DNA from: Umezawaea endophytica
GTDB lineage: Bacteria; Actinomycetota; Actinomycetes; Mycobacteriales; Pseudonocardiaceae
Assembly: GCF_025061645.1 (NCBI RefSeq)
Contig: NZ_JANYMP010000035.1
Span: 24,923-88,922 of the forward strand
Length of the DNA: 64,000 nucleotides
Direction: 5' to 3'
Positions 34,847-41,565 of the stretch are shown here, piece by piece. The notes under the pieces were generated by a model. It was given only the letters and a program-made list of their open reading frames with translations, was not told the DNA's origin and made no database searches. Position numbers and translations under genes: made by a program. Positions within the stretch are counted from its first letter, which is position 1; the number at the start of each line of letters is the position of its first letter.

Positions 34847-35737
34847 TTAGGTCAACCGGGTGAGCATGGAGTCGAAGGCCTGTTCGGTCACGATGGGTAT
34901 CTCGTAGGCGCGGGCTCGGCGGGCCTTGCTGGACAGGGTGAAGGGGTCGGCGGCGACGAGGACCCTTGTTGCTTTGGTGACGTAGCCCTGGATGACGCGT
35001 AGGCCTGCGGCTGATGCGCGGTCGATCCAGACGTCTCGTGGGGATGACATCTGGCCGGTGAAGACGACCGTGTCGCCTCGGGTCAGGGGGATTGTTGTGG
35101 TGGTGATCGGGGGGAGGGTGGCTGGTTGGCCTCGGCGGACGGGGAGGGCGGTGGGGGCTGCGGATGTCGGCCACGGGTCGTTGGTGGCCGAGTTGATCAG
35201 GTGTTGCCAGGGGGTGGGGTGGCCCGCTGTGCGGAGGTAGGTGGTGAAGAGGTGTGCTGCGGCTTGGGCGTCGTGCAGTGCCGAGTGGGCGTTGTGCGGT
35301 GGGATTCCGGCGGCGTCGCAGCAGGCCTGTAGGGATCGGCCGGTGCGGTGGGGGAGGTACTGGTCGGACAGGCGCATCGTGCACAGGCCGGTGGTGGGCC
35401 AGTCGATGCCGAGTCTGCCGAATTCCGCTGAGAGGAAGCGGGCGTCGAAGCTGAGGTTGTGGGCCACTAGTACGCGGTTGCGGAGTTGGGCGGCCAGGGC
35501 TCCGCTGATCTCGGCGAAGGTGGGGGCGTGCCAGATCTCGGCCGCGGTGATGTGGTGGATGTGTTGGGGGCCCAGGTCGCGGGCCGGGTTGATCAGCGTG
35601 CACCACTCGTTGGTGATGGTGCCGGTTTCGTCCAGGTGGACGACGGCTACTTCGACGATCCGATCTCGGCCGCGGGCTGCGAAGCCGGTCGTTTCGGTGT
35701 CCACGACCGCGTATCCAACACCCACCAGGTGATCCAC
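34847..35737 (-). CDS. DnaQ-like 3'-5' exonuclease with C-terminal BRCT domain
   Basis: A 296-residue protein. Residues about 8-165 are a DEDDh exonuclease: Exo I is V-V-D-T-E-T-T-G-F, Exo II is A-H-N-L-S-F-D-A-R-F, and Exo III is A-H-S-A-L-H-D-A-Q-A. Residues about 215-295 are a BRCT domain (D-T-V-V-F-T-G-Q-M, Y-V-T-K-A-T-R-V-L-V-A-A-D), a layout seen in actinobacterial epsilon-like nucleases and related to NAD-ligase BRCT ends. It starts GTG at 35737 with GGCGGA just upstream. Its codon use is less GC-skewed than its neighbours. It probably acts in DNA repair or RNA/DNA processing; it is downstream of dnaB on the same strand but separated by repeat-rich DNA. Confidence 0.85.
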   Translation of the reverse strand: MDHLVGVGYAVVDTETTGFAARGRDRIVEVAVVHLDETGTITNEWCTLINPARDLGPQHIHHITAAEIWHAPTFAEISGALAAQLRNRVLVAHNLSFDARFLSAEFGRLGIDWPTTGLCTMRLSDQYLPHRTGRSLQACCDAAGIPPHNAHSALHDAQAAAHLFTTYLRTAGHPTPWQHLINSATNDPWPTSAAPTALPVRRGQPATLPPITTTTIPLTRGDTVVFTGQMSSPRDVWIDRASAAGLRVIQGYVTKATRVLVAADPFTLSSKARRARAYEIPIVTEQAFDSMLTRLT

Positions 35738-35740
35738 TCC

Positions 35741-35776
35741 GCCGATGACGATGCCGATGACGATACCGATGACGAT
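35741..35776. repeat. Three tandem 12-bp repeats
   Basis: GCCGATGACGAT, GCCGATGACGAT and ACCGATGACGAT lie head to tail immediately upstream of the exonuclease start. On the coding strand this puts an ATCGTCATCGGC repeat into the presumed leader. Confidence 0.85.
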
Positions 35777-35858
35777 CTTCGGAATGTACTCGGATGATCT
35801 CGGTGGGGTGGGGGTGGGTTGGGGGGCCGGTTGGGTGCCGGGGGTGCGTTGGTGGGGT

Positions 35859-35973
35859 GGCCGATTTGACTTGGGGCCCCTAGATTTGCCCCTTGGTCGG
35901 ACGAAAACGGCGGGGAGGTGAAGCCGCCGTCCGACTCGAGTTTAAGGGGCAAATCCCCCAAGTAAAATCGGCC
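35859..35973. repeat. Long imperfect inverted repeat (115 bp)
   Basis: The left arm begins GGCCGATTTGACTTGGGG (35859) and the right arm ends CCCCCAAGTAAAATCGGCC (35955-35973). Inside them GATTTGCCCCTT (35883-35894) faces AAGGGGCAAATC (35944-35955), GTCGGAC (35896-35902) faces GTCCGAC (35929-35935), and CGGCGG faces CCGCCG around a GGAGGTGAAG-type loop. RNA from either strand would fold into a long hairpin. Confidence 0.75.
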
Positions 35974-36014
35974 ACGGTTGCGTAGGCGGCGTGGCGGATC
36001 GTAGGTGGTTGGTG

Positions 36015-36105
36015 GGTCCGGCTGCCGGATTCGTAAGTGGTCGCTGGTCCGGCTGCCGGTTTGGTGGTGGTCGCTGGGTGGCTGCCGGTTTGGTGAGTGG
36101 TCGCC
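36015..36105. repeat. Three imperfect tandem copies of a 30-31-bp unit
   Basis: The unit is approximately GGTCCGGCTGCCGG followed by TTTGGTGGTGGTCGCT, starting near 36015, 36046 and 36077 and ending close to the dnaB stop. Copies differ at several positions, so they are old. No spacer structure or dyad is present, so it is not a CRISPR. Confidence 0.7.
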
Positions 36106-36109
36106 GGTT

Positions 36110-38179
36110 CTACGTGTGTGCTAGGTCGGTGAAGCGGCTGTAGTGGAGTTGGTGGGCCACCACGATTGTTGCTGTGGGGCCTGCGCGGTGTTTGGCGATG
36201 ATGAGGTCTGCTTCGCCTGCTCGTGGGTCGTCTCGTTCCCAGGCGTCTGGGCGGTTGATCATGATGACCATGTCCGCGTCCTGTTCCAGGGAGCCTGATT
36301 CGCGGAGGTCCGAGAGCATTGGCTTCTTGTCGGTTCGTTGTTCCGGGCCGCGGTTGAGCTGGCTGATGGCGATTACCGGTACCTCCAGCTCCTTGGCGAT
36401 GAGCTTGAGGTTTCGGGAGAACTCGGAGACTTCCTGCTGGCGTGATTCGGTGCGTTTGCCGGATGACATGAGCTGGAGGTAGTCGACCACCACTAGCTTG
36501 AGGTCGTGGCGTTGTTTTAGGCGCCTTGCCTTGGCTCGGATTTCCATCATGGTGAGGTTTGGTGAGTCGTCCACGAAGATGGGGGCTTCGCTGATCTCGC
36601 TCATGCGCCTGGCCAGGCGGGTCCAGTCGTCGTCGCTCATGCGGCCACCGCGCATGTCGCCCAGGCGGATCTTGGCTTCTGCGGAGAGCATGCGCATGAC
36701 GATTTCGGTGCGGCTCATTTCCAGCGAGAAGATGGCGCTGGTCAGGCCGTGCTTGATGGAGCACGACCTGGCGAAGTCCAAGCCCAGGGTGGAGTTGTGC
36801 GTGGGGATCATGGTTGGGCCGGCCAGGTACATGTGGTCGTGGTTGTCGACCTCCACGCAGCGCACGGGGATGCTCGTCGTTTGGCGGATGGTGGTGATGT
36901 CGACGCGGTCGCCGCCCATGGTTCGCAGCAGTTCGGCGATGTCCCTTGCCAGGCGGACGAATCGTGTTCCCGAGTGGCCTTCTGCCAGTAGGGCGTTCAG
37001 CAGTTCCTGGCGCTGTGCGCGGCTCGCGCGCAGGTATTCGACGGGGATGTGCGGGTCGTCGGCGAGGCCGAGGTCCTTGGCGGTGTGGATCTCGTCGTCC
37101 GACAGTTCGTCCGACACGGGGCCCAGTTCGCCGACGCCCGCCAGGAACACGCCGAGTGCGCGAGGGGGCAGTGGCAGGGTGGCGGGGGGCAGGTGCCAGC
37201 CGGAGGACAGGCGGACTGAGTGTCGGGCGGTGCTGCGGTGGAGTTGTTCGGTGGTGCGGATCGCCCAGAAGCCGCCGGTGGCGCTGCGCGACTCGGTCAG
37301 CCACTGGTGCTGCGCGTCGGCGGTGATCACGGTGCCGTCGCTGAACTCCACGTCGAAGCACGGGCGGTCGGTCATGACCTCGGTGGCGGCGACGACCCTG
37401 GTGGGCCTGCCGTCGGCGCCCAGCAGGCGGTCGCCGACGCGCACGTCGCCCATGGTCGTCCAGCCGGTCGGCGTGGGCAGCGGGGTGTCGAGCGCCAGCG
37501 CCTTGCCGACACCGGGGCGGGCCGCGACGATGATCATCTGGCCGGGGTGCAGGCCGTTGGTCAGCTCGTCGAGGTCGGCGAAGCCGGTCGGGATGCCGCT
37601 GGAGTTGCCGCCGCGGGAGGCGATGGCGTCGATCTCGTCCATGGTCGGCTGGAGCAGGTCTTCGAGTGCGACGTAGTCCTCGGTCGTGCGGCGGTCGGTC
37701 ACCTCGTAGATGGCGGCCTGGGCGCGGTCGACGACCTCGTCCACGTCGGCGCCCTCGGCACCGTTGTAACCGAGCTGCACGATGCGCGTGCCCGCCTCGA
37801 CGAGCCTGCGGAGGACGGCCTTCTCGGCCACGATCTCCGCGTAGTACCCGGCGTTGGCCGCCGTCGGCACGGTCGCGATCAGCGTGTGCAGGTACGGGGC
37901 GCCGCCGACGCGCAGCAGCTCGCCCCGGCGCTCCAGCTCCGCGGACACGGTGATCGGGTCGGCGGGCTCGCCGCGGCCGTACAGGTCGAGGATGCAGTCG
38001 TACACGGCCTGGTGCGCGGGACGGTAGAAGTCCGTCGGCGCGAGCGCTTCGATGACGTCGGCGATGGCGTCCTTGCTCAGCAGCATGCCGCCCAGGACCG
38101 ACTGCTCCGCGGCCAGGTCCTGTGGGGGCTGCCGTTCGAAGCTGGGTTCGGCCATCCCTCGGTCGTCCACCAGCGCCAC
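36110..38179 (-). CDS. dnaB: Replicative DNA helicase DnaB with an intein
   Basis: A 689-residue precursor; removal of the 236-residue intein gives a 453-residue helicase. The N-terminal DnaB domain starts R-Q-P-P-Q-D-L-A-A-E-Q-S-V-L-G-G-M-L. The P-loop of the RecA-like domain, A-R-P-G-V-G-K/S-T, is split by the intein between Lys and Ser. After it come L-D-F-A-R-S-C-S, Walker B L-V-V-V-D-Y-L-Q-L-M, and S-G-S-L-E-Q-D-A-D near the end. GTG 38179 is preferred: GGAGGTGAGGG precedes it and the start V-A-L-V-D-D resembles the M. tuberculosis start; an ATG at 38212 lies upstream of that ribosome site. It is the hexameric motor of the replication fork. Confidence 0.96.
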   Translation of the reverse strand: MALVDDRGMAEPSFERQPPQDLAAEQSVLGGMLLSKDAIADVIEALAPTDFYRPAHQAVYDCILDLYGRGEPADPITVSAELERRGELLRVGGAPYLHTLIATVPTAANAGYYAEIVAEKAVLRRLVEAGTRIVQLGYNGAEGADVDEVVDRAQAAIYEVTDRRTTEDYVALEDLLQPTMDEIDAIASRGGNSSGIPTGFADLDELTNGLHPGQMIIVAARPGVGKALALDTPLPTPTGWTTMGDVRVGDRLLGADGRPTRVVAATEVMTDRPCFDVEFSDGTVITADAQHQWLTESRSATGGFWAIRTTEQLHRSTARHSVRLSSGWHLPPATLPLPPRALGVFLAGVGELGPVSDELSDDEIHTAKDLGLADDPHIPVEYLRASRAQRQELLNALLAEGHSGTRFVRLARDIAELLRTMGGDRVDITTIRQTTSIPVRCVEVDNHDHMYLAGPTMIPTHNSTLGLDFARSCSIKHGLTSAIFSLEMSRTEIVMRMLSAEAKIRLGDMRGGRMSDDDWTRLARRMSEISEAPIFVDDSPNLTMMEIRAKARRLKQRHDLKLVVVDYLQLMSSGKRTESRQQEVSEFSRNLKLIAKELEVPVIAISQLNRGPEQRTDKKPMLSDLRESGSLEQDADMVIMINRPDAWERDDPRAGEADLIIAKHRAGPTATIVVAHQLHYSRFTDLAHT
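36794..37501 (-). other. Class 3 mini-intein in the DnaB P-loop
   Basis: Residues 227-462 of the precursor (236 aa). It begins with Ala (A-L-A-L-D-T-P-L-P) rather than Cys/Ser, and ends P-T-H-N before Ser+1. The class 3 W-C-T triplet is visible: Trp in block B (T-A-D-A-Q-H-Q-W-L-T), Cys in block F (P-V-R-C-V-E-V-D-N) and Thr in P-T-H-N. Class 3 inteins start splicing from the block F Cys. Between them are remnants of a LAGLIDADG homing endonuclease (L-G-V-F-L-A-G-V-G-E-L, P-V-E-Y-L-R-A-S-R-A-Q-R and L-L-N-A-L-L-A-E-G-H) with acidic residues lost and much of the domain deleted. Splicing is probably intact and homing lost. Confidence 0.9.
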
Positions 38180-38328
38180 CGCGCCCTCACCTCCACGCAT
38201 CGAGCTGTCCAAGGTCCGTTGTACCCCGAGGCACCGACAATTCCTCGCAGCACGGGCTGCAACTCACAGCGAGCACCGGGGTGTGCCACGGACGCTAGAG
38301 CCACCCGACTGGAGCAAGCAAACCTGCC

Positions 38329-38552
38329 TGTGGACAAGTCGGTGGACAGGTTGTGGATGAATCGCGGTATCTGACCACACAGGGTCGAGAAGGTGGGGGC
38401 AACCTGTGCACAACTTGGTGTGTGACAGAAGTAGTCCCAGGTCAAACCCTGTGTACAACTTGTGGAAAAACTTGTTGACCACGGGTGCGGCGTGTCGCGT
38501 GTAACTGGCTTTTCGGCGTGTCGCGCGGCACGTGTCACAGCGGCTGTCCACA
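38329..38552. promoter_or_regulatory. Cluster of DnaA-box-like nonamers upstream of dnaB
   Basis: TGTGGACAA at 38329-38337 is the exact complement of the actinobacterial DnaA box TTGTCCACA. One-mismatch relatives are TGTGGATGA (38352-38360), TGTGCACAA (38405-38413), TGTGTACAA (38450-38458), TGTGGAAAA (38461-38469) and, in the other orientation, CTGTCCACA (38544-38552). Six in 224 bases is unusual. No dnaA or dnaN is present, so this is not assumed to be oriC; DnaA control of dnaB or DnaA titration are alternatives. Confidence 0.5.
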
Positions 38553-38587
38553 GGCTGGTGATTACACCGGCACTACGTCAAACGAGC

Positions 38588-38629
38588 GACAGCGCCGCCT
38601 CCCCGGCCAGCCGGGGGGACGGCGCTGTC
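38588..38629 (-). terminator. Terminator of the rpsF-ssb-rpsR-rplI operon
   Basis: GACAGCGCCG (38588-38597) pairs with CGGCGCTGTC (38620-38629), and the inner CTCCCCGG/CCGGGGGG extends the stem to a CCAG loop. It is 20 bases beyond the rplI stop. No long T-run is present, as is common in actinobacteria. Confidence 0.8.
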
Positions 38630-38648
38630 AGCGGTCGATCTGCGGTGC

Positions 38649-39104
38649 TCAGCTAGCGGAGGACACGTCCACCGAGAGCGAGACCGTGACCTCCGGGTGC
38701 AGCCGGACGGTCACCGCGTGCTTGCCGGTCGTCTTGATGTGACCGGCCAGCTCGATGGCGCGCTTGTCCAGCGTCGGACCACCGGCGGAACGGACGGCGG
38801 ACACCACGTCGGACGTGGTGACCGAGCCGAACAGCTTGCCGGAACCCTTCGCGGACTTGGCCTTCAGCGCCACGGCGCCGAGGCCCTCAAGCGCGGTCTT
38901 GATCTCCTTGGCGTGGTCCAGGTCGCGCACGCGGCGCGTCTCCTGGGCACGGCGGATGACCTCGACCTGCTTGGCCGCACCCTTGGTGGCCACGATGGCC
39001 AGACCGCGGGGCAGCAGGTAGTTGCGTCCGTAACCGTCCTTGACCTCGACGATGTCGCCGGGGCCACCGAGGCCGCTCACGTCAGCAGTGAGGATGAGCT
39101 TCAT
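38649..39104 (-). CDS. rplI: 50S ribosomal protein L9
   Basis: A 151-residue L9. The N-terminal RNA-binding domain is [36 protein letters not shown], containing the L9 signature. A long connecting helix (Q-E-T-R-R-V-R-D-L) and a C-terminal domain with [11 protein letters not shown] follow. It contacts the L1 stalk region of the large subunit. Last gene of the rpsF operon, 25 bases after rpsR, followed by a strong hairpin. Gene order matches M. tuberculosis Rv0053-Rv0056. Confidence 0.98.
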   Translation of the reverse strand: MKLILTADVSGLGGPGDIVEVKDGYGRNYLLPRGLAIVATKGAAKQVEVIRRAQETRRVRDLDHAKEIKTALEGLGAVALKAKSAKGSGKLFGSVTTSDVVSAVRSAGGPTLDKRAIELAGHIKTTGKHAVTVRLHPEVTVSLSVDVSSAS

Positions 39105-39129
39105 GTTCTGGGCTCCGTCTCTCTCTGAG

Positions 39130-39369
39130 TTAGCGGGCGGTCGAGGTGTAGGGCAGCAACGCCATCTCGCGCGAGTTCTTCACGGCGATGGCGACGTCGC
39201 GCTGGTGCTGCGAGCAGTTGCCCGTCACGCGGCGCGCGCGGATCTTGCCGCGGTCGGAGATGAACTTCCGCAGCATGGTGGTGTCTTTGTAGTCGATCTG
39301 AGTGGCGCTCTTGTCCTTGCAGAAGGCGCAGACCTTCTTCTTGGGCTTGCGCACAGGCGGCTTGGCCAT
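39130..39369 (-). CDS. rpsR: 30S ribosomal protein S18 (zinc-ribbon form)
   Basis: A 79-residue S18. It carries V-C-A-F-C-K-D-K near the N-terminus and G-N-C-S-Q-H-Q-R in the middle, the Cys/His set of the zinc-binding (C+) paralogue rather than the cysteine-free form induced under zinc starvation in some actinobacteria. [17 protein letters not shown] is the conserved RNA-binding helix. It binds S6 in the platform of the small subunit; the S6:S18 pair may regulate this operon through the leader at 40310-40351. Confidence 0.98.
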   Translation of the reverse strand: MAKPPVRKPKKKVCAFCKDKSATQIDYKDTTMLRKFISDRGKIRARRVTGNCSQHQRDVAIAVKNSREMALLPYTSTAR

Positions 39370-39432
39370 GTGTTAGCTCCTGGGTAAACCGGAATGAACG
39401 CGGTGTGGGTTTCTGGGTGACCGGTGCGCGGT

Positions 39433-39936
39433 CTAGAAGGGGGGCTCGTCGGCGAAGCCGCCGCCGCTGTTGCTCGCCGCCGGGGCGGAGCCCCAGGGGT
39501 CGTCAGCGGGAGCGCCGCCACCACGGGGTGCGGAGGAGCCGCCGCCGAAGCCGCCGCCCTCACCCCCGCCACGGCTGACCTTGTTGACCTTCGCGGTCGC
39601 GTAGCGCAGCGAGGGGCCGATCTCGTCGACCTCAAGCTCCACGACGGTGCGCTTCTCGCCTTCCTTCGTCTCGAAGGAACGCTGGCGCAACCGCCCGGAC
39701 ACGAGCACACGCGAACCACGGGTGAGCGACTCGGCCACGTTCTCCGCGACCTGGCGCCACACGTTGCACCGCAGGAACAGCGCGTCGCCGTCCTTCCACT
39801 CGCCCGACGCCTTGTCGAACGTGCGGGGAGTGGACGCCACGGTGAAGCTCGCCACCGCGGCGCCGGACTGGGTGAAGCGCAGTTCGGGATCGGCGGTCAG
39901 GTTTCCGACCACCGTGATCGTCGTCTCGCCAGCCAT
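39433..39936 (-). CDS. ssb: Single-stranded DNA-binding protein
   Basis: A 167-residue SSB. Residues 1-115 are the OB fold ([18 protein letters not shown] and [14 protein letters not shown]). A Gly/Ser/Pro-rich flexible linker (about 118-160, [11 protein letters not shown]) leads to the acidic tail F-A-D-E-P-P-F, close to the canonical D-D-D-I-P-F partner-binding tip. It coats single-stranded DNA in replication and repair and recruits partner proteins through the tail. Located between rpsF and rpsR as in most actinobacteria. Confidence 0.97.
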   Translation of the reverse strand: MAGETTITVVGNLTADPELRFTQSGAAVASFTVASTPRTFDKASGEWKDGDALFLRCNVWRQVAENVAESLTRGSRVLVSGRLRQRSFETKEGEKRTVVELEVDEIGPSLRYATAKVNKVSRGGGEGGGFGGGSSAPRGGGAPADDPWGSAPAASNSGGGFADEPPF

Positions 39937-39952
39937 GTCGGGAGCCCCTGCC

Positions 39953-40297
39953 TCAGACCTTGGCCTTGGCGGCGTTCTTGGCCGCCTTCGCCGAAGCCTT
40001 GGTGGACTTCGGGGGGTGGCGCCGCATGACCTTGGTCCGCAGCACGGTCTCCTGCAGGCCGAGCTGGCGGTCCAGTTCCTTCACCGCGTCGGGAGTCGAG
40101 GTCAGGTCGAGGACGGCGTAGATGCCCTCGCTGCTCTTGTTGATCTCGAAGCTCAACCGGCGCTTGCCCCAGACCTCCACCTTCTCCACGTTCCCGCCAG
40201 TGGTGCGGATGACGTTGAGAAAGTTGTCCAGCGACGGTGCGACAGTGCGCTCGTCGAGACTGGGGTCAAGGATGACCATCACTTCGTAATGACGCAT
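39953..40297 (-). CDS. rpsF: 30S ribosomal protein S6
   Basis: A 114-residue S6. The ferredoxin-like fold starts [17 protein letters not shown], and the motif [13 protein letters not shown] is the most conserved part. The C-terminus is an Ala/Lys-rich tail ([14 protein letters not shown]). ATG 40297 matches homologues; a GTG at 40306 would add M-V-L but sits only three bases from AGGAGG. First gene of the operon, preceded by a structured leader that pairs with the Shine-Dalgarno sequence. Confidence 0.96.
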   Translation of the reverse strand: MRHYEVMVILDPSLDERTVAPSLDNFLNVIRTTGGNVEKVEVWGKRRLSFEINKSSEGIYAVLDLTSTPDAVKELDRQLGLQETVLRTKVMRRHPPKSTKASAKAAKNAAKAKV

Positions 40298-40309
40298 GAG
40301 GACCACTCA

Positions 40310-40351
40310 CCTCCTGTGGACTCGCGGCCACGGACTATCCGTGGCAGGAGG
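40310..40351 (-). promoter_or_regulatory. S6:S18-type rpsF leader RNA motif
   Basis: Read 5'-3' on the minus strand: CCTCCTG (40351-40345), then a hairpin CCACGGA-TAG-TCCGTGG (40344-40328), then CCG of CCGCGAGTCCA (40327-40317), then CAGGAGG (40316-40310). CCTCCTG pairs with CAGGAGG, which contains the rpsF Shine-Dalgarno. A stem with an internal CCG next to a hairpin is the described S6:S18-binding rpsF leader. The fold is seen; autoregulation is from the known family. Confidence 0.65.
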
Positions 40352-40410
40352 GTCGTCGCGTCAGCAACCTGTCCAGGGTAACAGCGAGTAGCAGCGGTCC
40401 TCGACCGGGG

Positions 40411-41415
40411 TCAAGCCGCTGAACGGCGGAGCACCCACGTGCGCACGAGCGCGCCGGTCACGCACGAGAGCGCGAGCACCGCGAGCAGCACCGGGGCGGC
40501 CACGCCGCCCATCTTCCCGGTGCCGGGCAGTGCCTGGGCGCGGCCCGCGGTCTGCACGGTGCCGGTGTCCGTCGTGGGCAGCCCGTAACCGGGGGCGTAG
40601 CCGGGCACCTGGCCGCCGTAGCGGACGCCGGGCGACGGCGAGAACAGGCCGGGCGTCGCGAACGGCAGCGAGCCGTAGCCGAACAGCGGGACGCGGCCGA
40701 AGTTCGCGCCGAGCCCCTGCGGGCCGTAGAGCGGCACGTCGCCGGGGCCGACGCCGCCGACCGGGCTGAAGATGCTGCCGGGGCCGGGTTGGCCGGGGGT
40801 GGTGCCGGTTCCGGTGCCGGGCGTGCCGGTGCCCGGCTGCCCCGTGCCCGGCTGGCCGCCGGGCGGGACCTGCGGCTGGTTCGCGCCGGGGACGACCTGC
40901 TCGACGATGCCCTCCGAGGCGTCGGCGATGGCGCTGGTGCCGTCCTGCACGGGGGCCACGACGGCGTTGACGGCCTTCACCGTCACGCCGCAGGTGGCGG
41001 ACAGGGTCTGCTGGACGGAGGCGCCCAGGACGCCGATCACGGGGCCGAGCAGCGGGAGCTTGGACAGCTCGGCGACGACCTTGTTCGCGATCTCGCCGCC
41101 GGTGATGACGCCGGTGCCGGTGGGGATCGCGCCGATCGGGATCGGTGGCAGCGAGGTGAACGCCTGGCGCAGCGGGTCCGCGAGGGGCGGGCCGAGCAGC
41201 GGGATCGCGCGGACGAGGTTGACGACGGGGTCGACCACGGCGCCGGGGCTCAGCGCGACCGGCGTGCCCGGCGCACCCTCGACGGTGGTGCTGCAACTGC
41301 CCACGACCACCGGTTCAGCGGCGGCGGCAGTGCCCTGACCTGCGATGGCGCCCGCGGCGCCGATCACGAGTGCCACGAGTGCCGCTCCGAGCAACCGGGT
41401 GGGTCGGGTGCGCAT
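40411..41415 (-). CDS. Secreted protein with sortase LPGTG anchor
   Basis: A 334-residue protein. Signal peptide at residues 1-33 (hydrophobic A-L-V-A-L-V-I-G-A-A-G-A, cleavage near A-A-A-A-E). Two Cys (V-G-S-C-S and S-A-T-C-G) could pair. A Gly/Pro/Thr-rich tract at about 185-230 (G-T-G-Q-P-G-T-G-T-P-G) is a wall-spanning type stretch. The C-terminus has L-P-G-T-G at residue 296, a hydrophobic segment and L-R-R-S-A-A: a complete LPXTG-type sortase signal. Probably covalently attached to peptidoglycan. It occupies the position after the rpsF operon and before endonuclease IV. Function unknown. Confidence 0.8.
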   Translation of the reverse strand: MRTRPTRLLGAALVALVIGAAGAIAGQGTAAAAEPVVVGSCSTTVEGAPGTPVALSPGAVVDPVVNLVRAIPLLGPPLADPLRQAFTSLPPIPIGAIPTGTGVITGGEIANKVVAELSKLPLLGPVIGVLGASVQQTLSATCGVTVKAVNAVVAPVQDGTSAIADASEGIVEQVVPGANQPQVPPGGQPGTGQPGTGTPGTGTGTTPGQPGPGSIFSPVGGVGPGDVPLYGPQGLGANFGRVPLFGYGSLPFATPGLFSPSPGVRYGGQVPGYAPGYGLPTTDTGTVQTAGRAQALPGTGKMGGVAAPVLLAVLALSCVTGALVRTWVLRRSAA

Positions 41416-41565
41416 GTCCTGCCTCCCCCTCGTTTCCTACTTTCAAGTAACGAGCGTAGGTCCTGGTGGTGACGCAGTCCACGGCTGTTTGCCGATCGTC
41501 TTCCCGACCCCCGTATCGACGGTGGGGCGGCAGGGCCTCACCGAAGCCGACTACCCTGCACGGTC

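Larger units (their letters stand above)
35738..36109. other. Noncoding repeat-rich gap between the exonuclease gene and dnaB
   Basis: No convincing gene is visible in these 372 bases. The gap contains, in order, three 12-bp repeats (35741-35776), a G-run stretch (35805-35826) able to form a G-quadruplex, a long imperfect inverted repeat (35859-35973), and three imperfect copies of a 30-31-bp unit (36015-36105). Composition is G/T-biased on the plus strand, unlike surrounding genes. An open frame through it on the minus strand is a run-through shadow of dnaB. Confidence 0.7.
38180..38648. other. Intergenic region between rplI and dnaB with DnaA-box-like cluster
   Basis: About 470 bases without a credible gene; short frames here have no codon bias. 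It holds the rplI terminator (38588-38629), the dnaB ribosome site (38184-38194) and six nonamers close to DnaA boxes between 38329 and 38552. The promoter for dnaB must lie here too but no hexamers stand out. A+T content rises between 38400 and 38480 compared with the genes on both sides. Confidence 0.65.

Noticed and set aside
36015-36105. CRISPR array
   Set aside because: Units are directly adjacent with no spacers and degenerate, and no cas genes are near.
35880-37361. 493-codon minus-strand frame across the end of dnaB
   Set aside because: It is a different frame from the helicase, with Arg/His/Pro-rich low-complexity translation and no conserved motifs.
36794-37501. Active homing endonuclease in the intein
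   Set aside because: The dodecapeptide acidic residues are lost and the linker region is too short.
38180-38648. oriC
   Set aside because: DnaA-box-like sites are present, but dnaA, dnaN and a long A/T-rich unwinding element are not; it remains a box cluster only.
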